DNA from: Candidatus Heimdallarchaeota archaeon
Lineage (GTDB): Archaea > Asgardarchaeota > Heimdallarchaeia > Heimdallarchaeales > Kariarchaeaceae
Direction of reading: 5' to 3'
Length of the DNA: 6,473 bases
Assembly: GCA_029882335.1 (NCBI GenBank)
Contig: JAOUKW010000235.1
Coordinates: 1 to 6,473 of the forward strand
Numbering within the stretch: position 1 is the stretch's first letter; every line of letters begins with the position of its first letter. Positions 5,222-6,473 of this stretch are shown in pieces. Under the pieces are notes generated by a model. The model had not been told where the DNA came from. It did not search any database and saw only the letters and a program-made list of their open reading frames with translations. A program made the position numbers and the translations under genes.

Positions 5222-6473
5222 ATGTTTTCTAAATTAATATATATTCTATTAATAGTATTATTTTAAATTGGAACAATGTAGCATCGATTCAAACTGTATC
5301 TATTCAGATTGATGAAGAAATAGGTTATTCATCTGATAAAATTATTATTTGGAAAGATGTTATTACTAACCAAAACTATAATGCTAATGCAAATAAAAAA
5401 ATTAGAGTCTCAAATGGAGCAGTTGAATTCATAGTACACTATCAAACAGATACAGATACGCAAGTAATTTCCAATTTGCTTCAACAAAATAATATCGAAA
5501 TAATTCGAATAAATCAAGAATTGGGTGTTTTTATTGTCAATATACCTATTCAAAAGTTAAATCAAGATGAAAATTTTATTGAAAAAATGTTGAATTCTGA
5601 ATTTATCAACTACGTTGAACCAAGTTCTATGATAGAATTACATACCACTCCCAATGATCCCTTCTATGACACCTATCAATGGGGGCCTCAAAAAATTAAT
5701 ATTGAAGGTGCTTGGGATGTTGAAATGGGGTCTCGAGATGTAATTGTTGGGATCATTGATACAGGAGTTGACCTCGACCATGTTGAATTGGATGCAAATT
5801 ATTTACCATTAGGTTATGATTGGGCTAGAAATGACTATCAACCAGATGATGAACATTTACACGGTTCCCATGTCTCAGGCACCATTATTGCCGAGATTAA
5901 TAATAGCATTGGAATATCAGGTCTTGCAAATGTTTCTTATTTTTCAGAAAAAGTATTCTATAAAGAAGGAGGTACGTTATATGCAGTAAATGATGATTTA
6001 GTTGCAATGGCAATACGTCATGCAGTAAATCAAGGTGCAGATATTTTAAGTAATAGTTGGGGTGGTGATTATTCAAAAGTGATTTACGATGCAATAGATT
6101 ATGCTATATCAAAAAATGTAATTGTCATAGCGTCAATGGGGAATGATGGATCATCTACAATCCAATTTCCAGCAGCACAAGAAGGAGTAATAGCTGTTGG
6201 GTCCACAGACCAAAATGATTTAAAATCGTATTATTCGAATTATGGTGAATGGATTTCTGTTGTAGCACCAGGTCGTGATATTTATTCAACCAATCAAGTA
6301 AACGGATATTCATACAGCTCGGGTACATCAATGAGTGTTCCTCATGTTTCAGGATTAGTAGCATTGATTAGAAGTAAATATCCCAAAATTTCCCATGATG
6401 GAGTATTAACAATTTTACAAAATACATCAATCGATTTAGGAAACCCCGGTTTTGATAATTTATATGGATGGGG
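5222..6473 (+). CDS. Secreted thermitase-like subtilisin protease, frameshifted at the N-terminus and cut by the window edge
   Basis: A serine protease of family S8, thermitase-like by the stretches NDPFYDTYQWGPQKI and STDQNDLKSYYSNYGEW. ATG 5222 begins a signal-peptide-like segment (MFSKLIYILLIVLF) that hits TAA at 5264-5266. The rest lies in the -1 frame, open from 5233 to the window end. One extra T in the T4 run at 5261-5264 would join them. Numbered on that reconstruction: signal peptide 1-21, possibly cleaved after A21; I9-type propeptide at about 68-135; catalytic D180 (5758-5760), H214 in HGSH (5860-5862), oxyanion N308 in MGNDG (6142-6144) and S370 in SGTSM (6328-6330). All catalytic residues are present. 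The domain is nearly complete at the edge, ending in NLYGWG. Without the repair the frame has no ATG, GTG or TTG until TTG 5476, inside the propeptide, so automatic calls would be too short. The cause may be a sequencing error or a real inactivation. Confidence 0.85.
5261..5266 (+). other. Frame break between signal peptide and propeptide of the protease
   Basis: TTTTAA: reading from ATG 5222 gives a stop (5264-5266) here, while the protease frame passes through TTA at 5263-5265. Adding a single T to the run gives a continuous protein from a textbook signal peptide into the propeptide. A short homopolymer is a common place for a sequencing or assembly indel. Confidence 0.65.

Noticed and set aside
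5255..5270. Programmed ribosomal frameshift at the T run in the protease gene
   Set aside because: The zero-frame codons TTA TTT TAA do not form a standard slippery heptamer, no downstream structure is evident, and a simple one-base indel explains the break better.
5897..6364. Two minus-strand open frames (5897-6094 and 6155-6364) rich in Leu and His
   Set aside because: Both are antisense to the subtilisin catalytic domain, whose active-site residues prove the plus-strand frame; the Leu/His bias is a shadow of AT-rich coding sequence.
1..6473. tRNA, rRNA, CRISPR or transposase signals
   Set aside because: Both strands were read for T-arm motifs, regular spaced repeats, terminal inverted repeats and transposase motifs, and none was found.

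Overview
The window is an AT-rich stretch (about 30% GC by eye) that looks archaeal. The evidence is the promoter architecture: TATA-like boxes lie 26-27 bases before the start codons of the helicase-like gene and the corA-like gene, as expected for leaderless archaeal mRNAs, and other genes have similar boxes. Genes also end near oligo-T runs, and the helicase-like protein resembles archaeal Hef (the FANCM family). A lineage cannot be fixed from sequence alone. An uncultured AT-rich group such as the Asgard archaea would fit, but that is a guess.

Layout from left to right: a winged-helix protein on the minus strand running off the left edge (1-296); a 198-residue protein of unknown function (401-997); a 471-residue Hef/FANCM-like superfamily 2 helicase with several degraded catalytic motifs and no nuclease or helix-hairpin-helix tail (1052-2467); two small paralogous proteins of about 100 residues with a shared, unrecognised motif (2642-2959 and 3083-3391); a CorA-family divalent metal transporter (3466-4437); a convergent minus-strand four-helix membrane protein with cysteine/histidine motifs resembling DUF2085 (4467-4982); and a secreted thermitase-like subtilisin protease running off the right edge (5222-6473). 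The protease reading frame is interrupted between its signal peptide and its propeptide. The ninth residue block onward (mature domain and catalytic residues) reads cleanly.

The five complete plus-strand genes have their own spacers (54 to 174 bp), and most spacers hold a candidate promoter, so this looks like a row of single-gene units rather than one operon. No RNA gene, CRISPR array, insertion sequence or integration site was seen. Functionally it is mostly housekeeping and accessory content: DNA-repair-like, metal transport and a secreted protease. The least explained items are the motif-degenerate helicase, the duplicated small protein family and the 198-residue protein. No gap without a gene exceeds 300 bases; the longest is 4983-5221.
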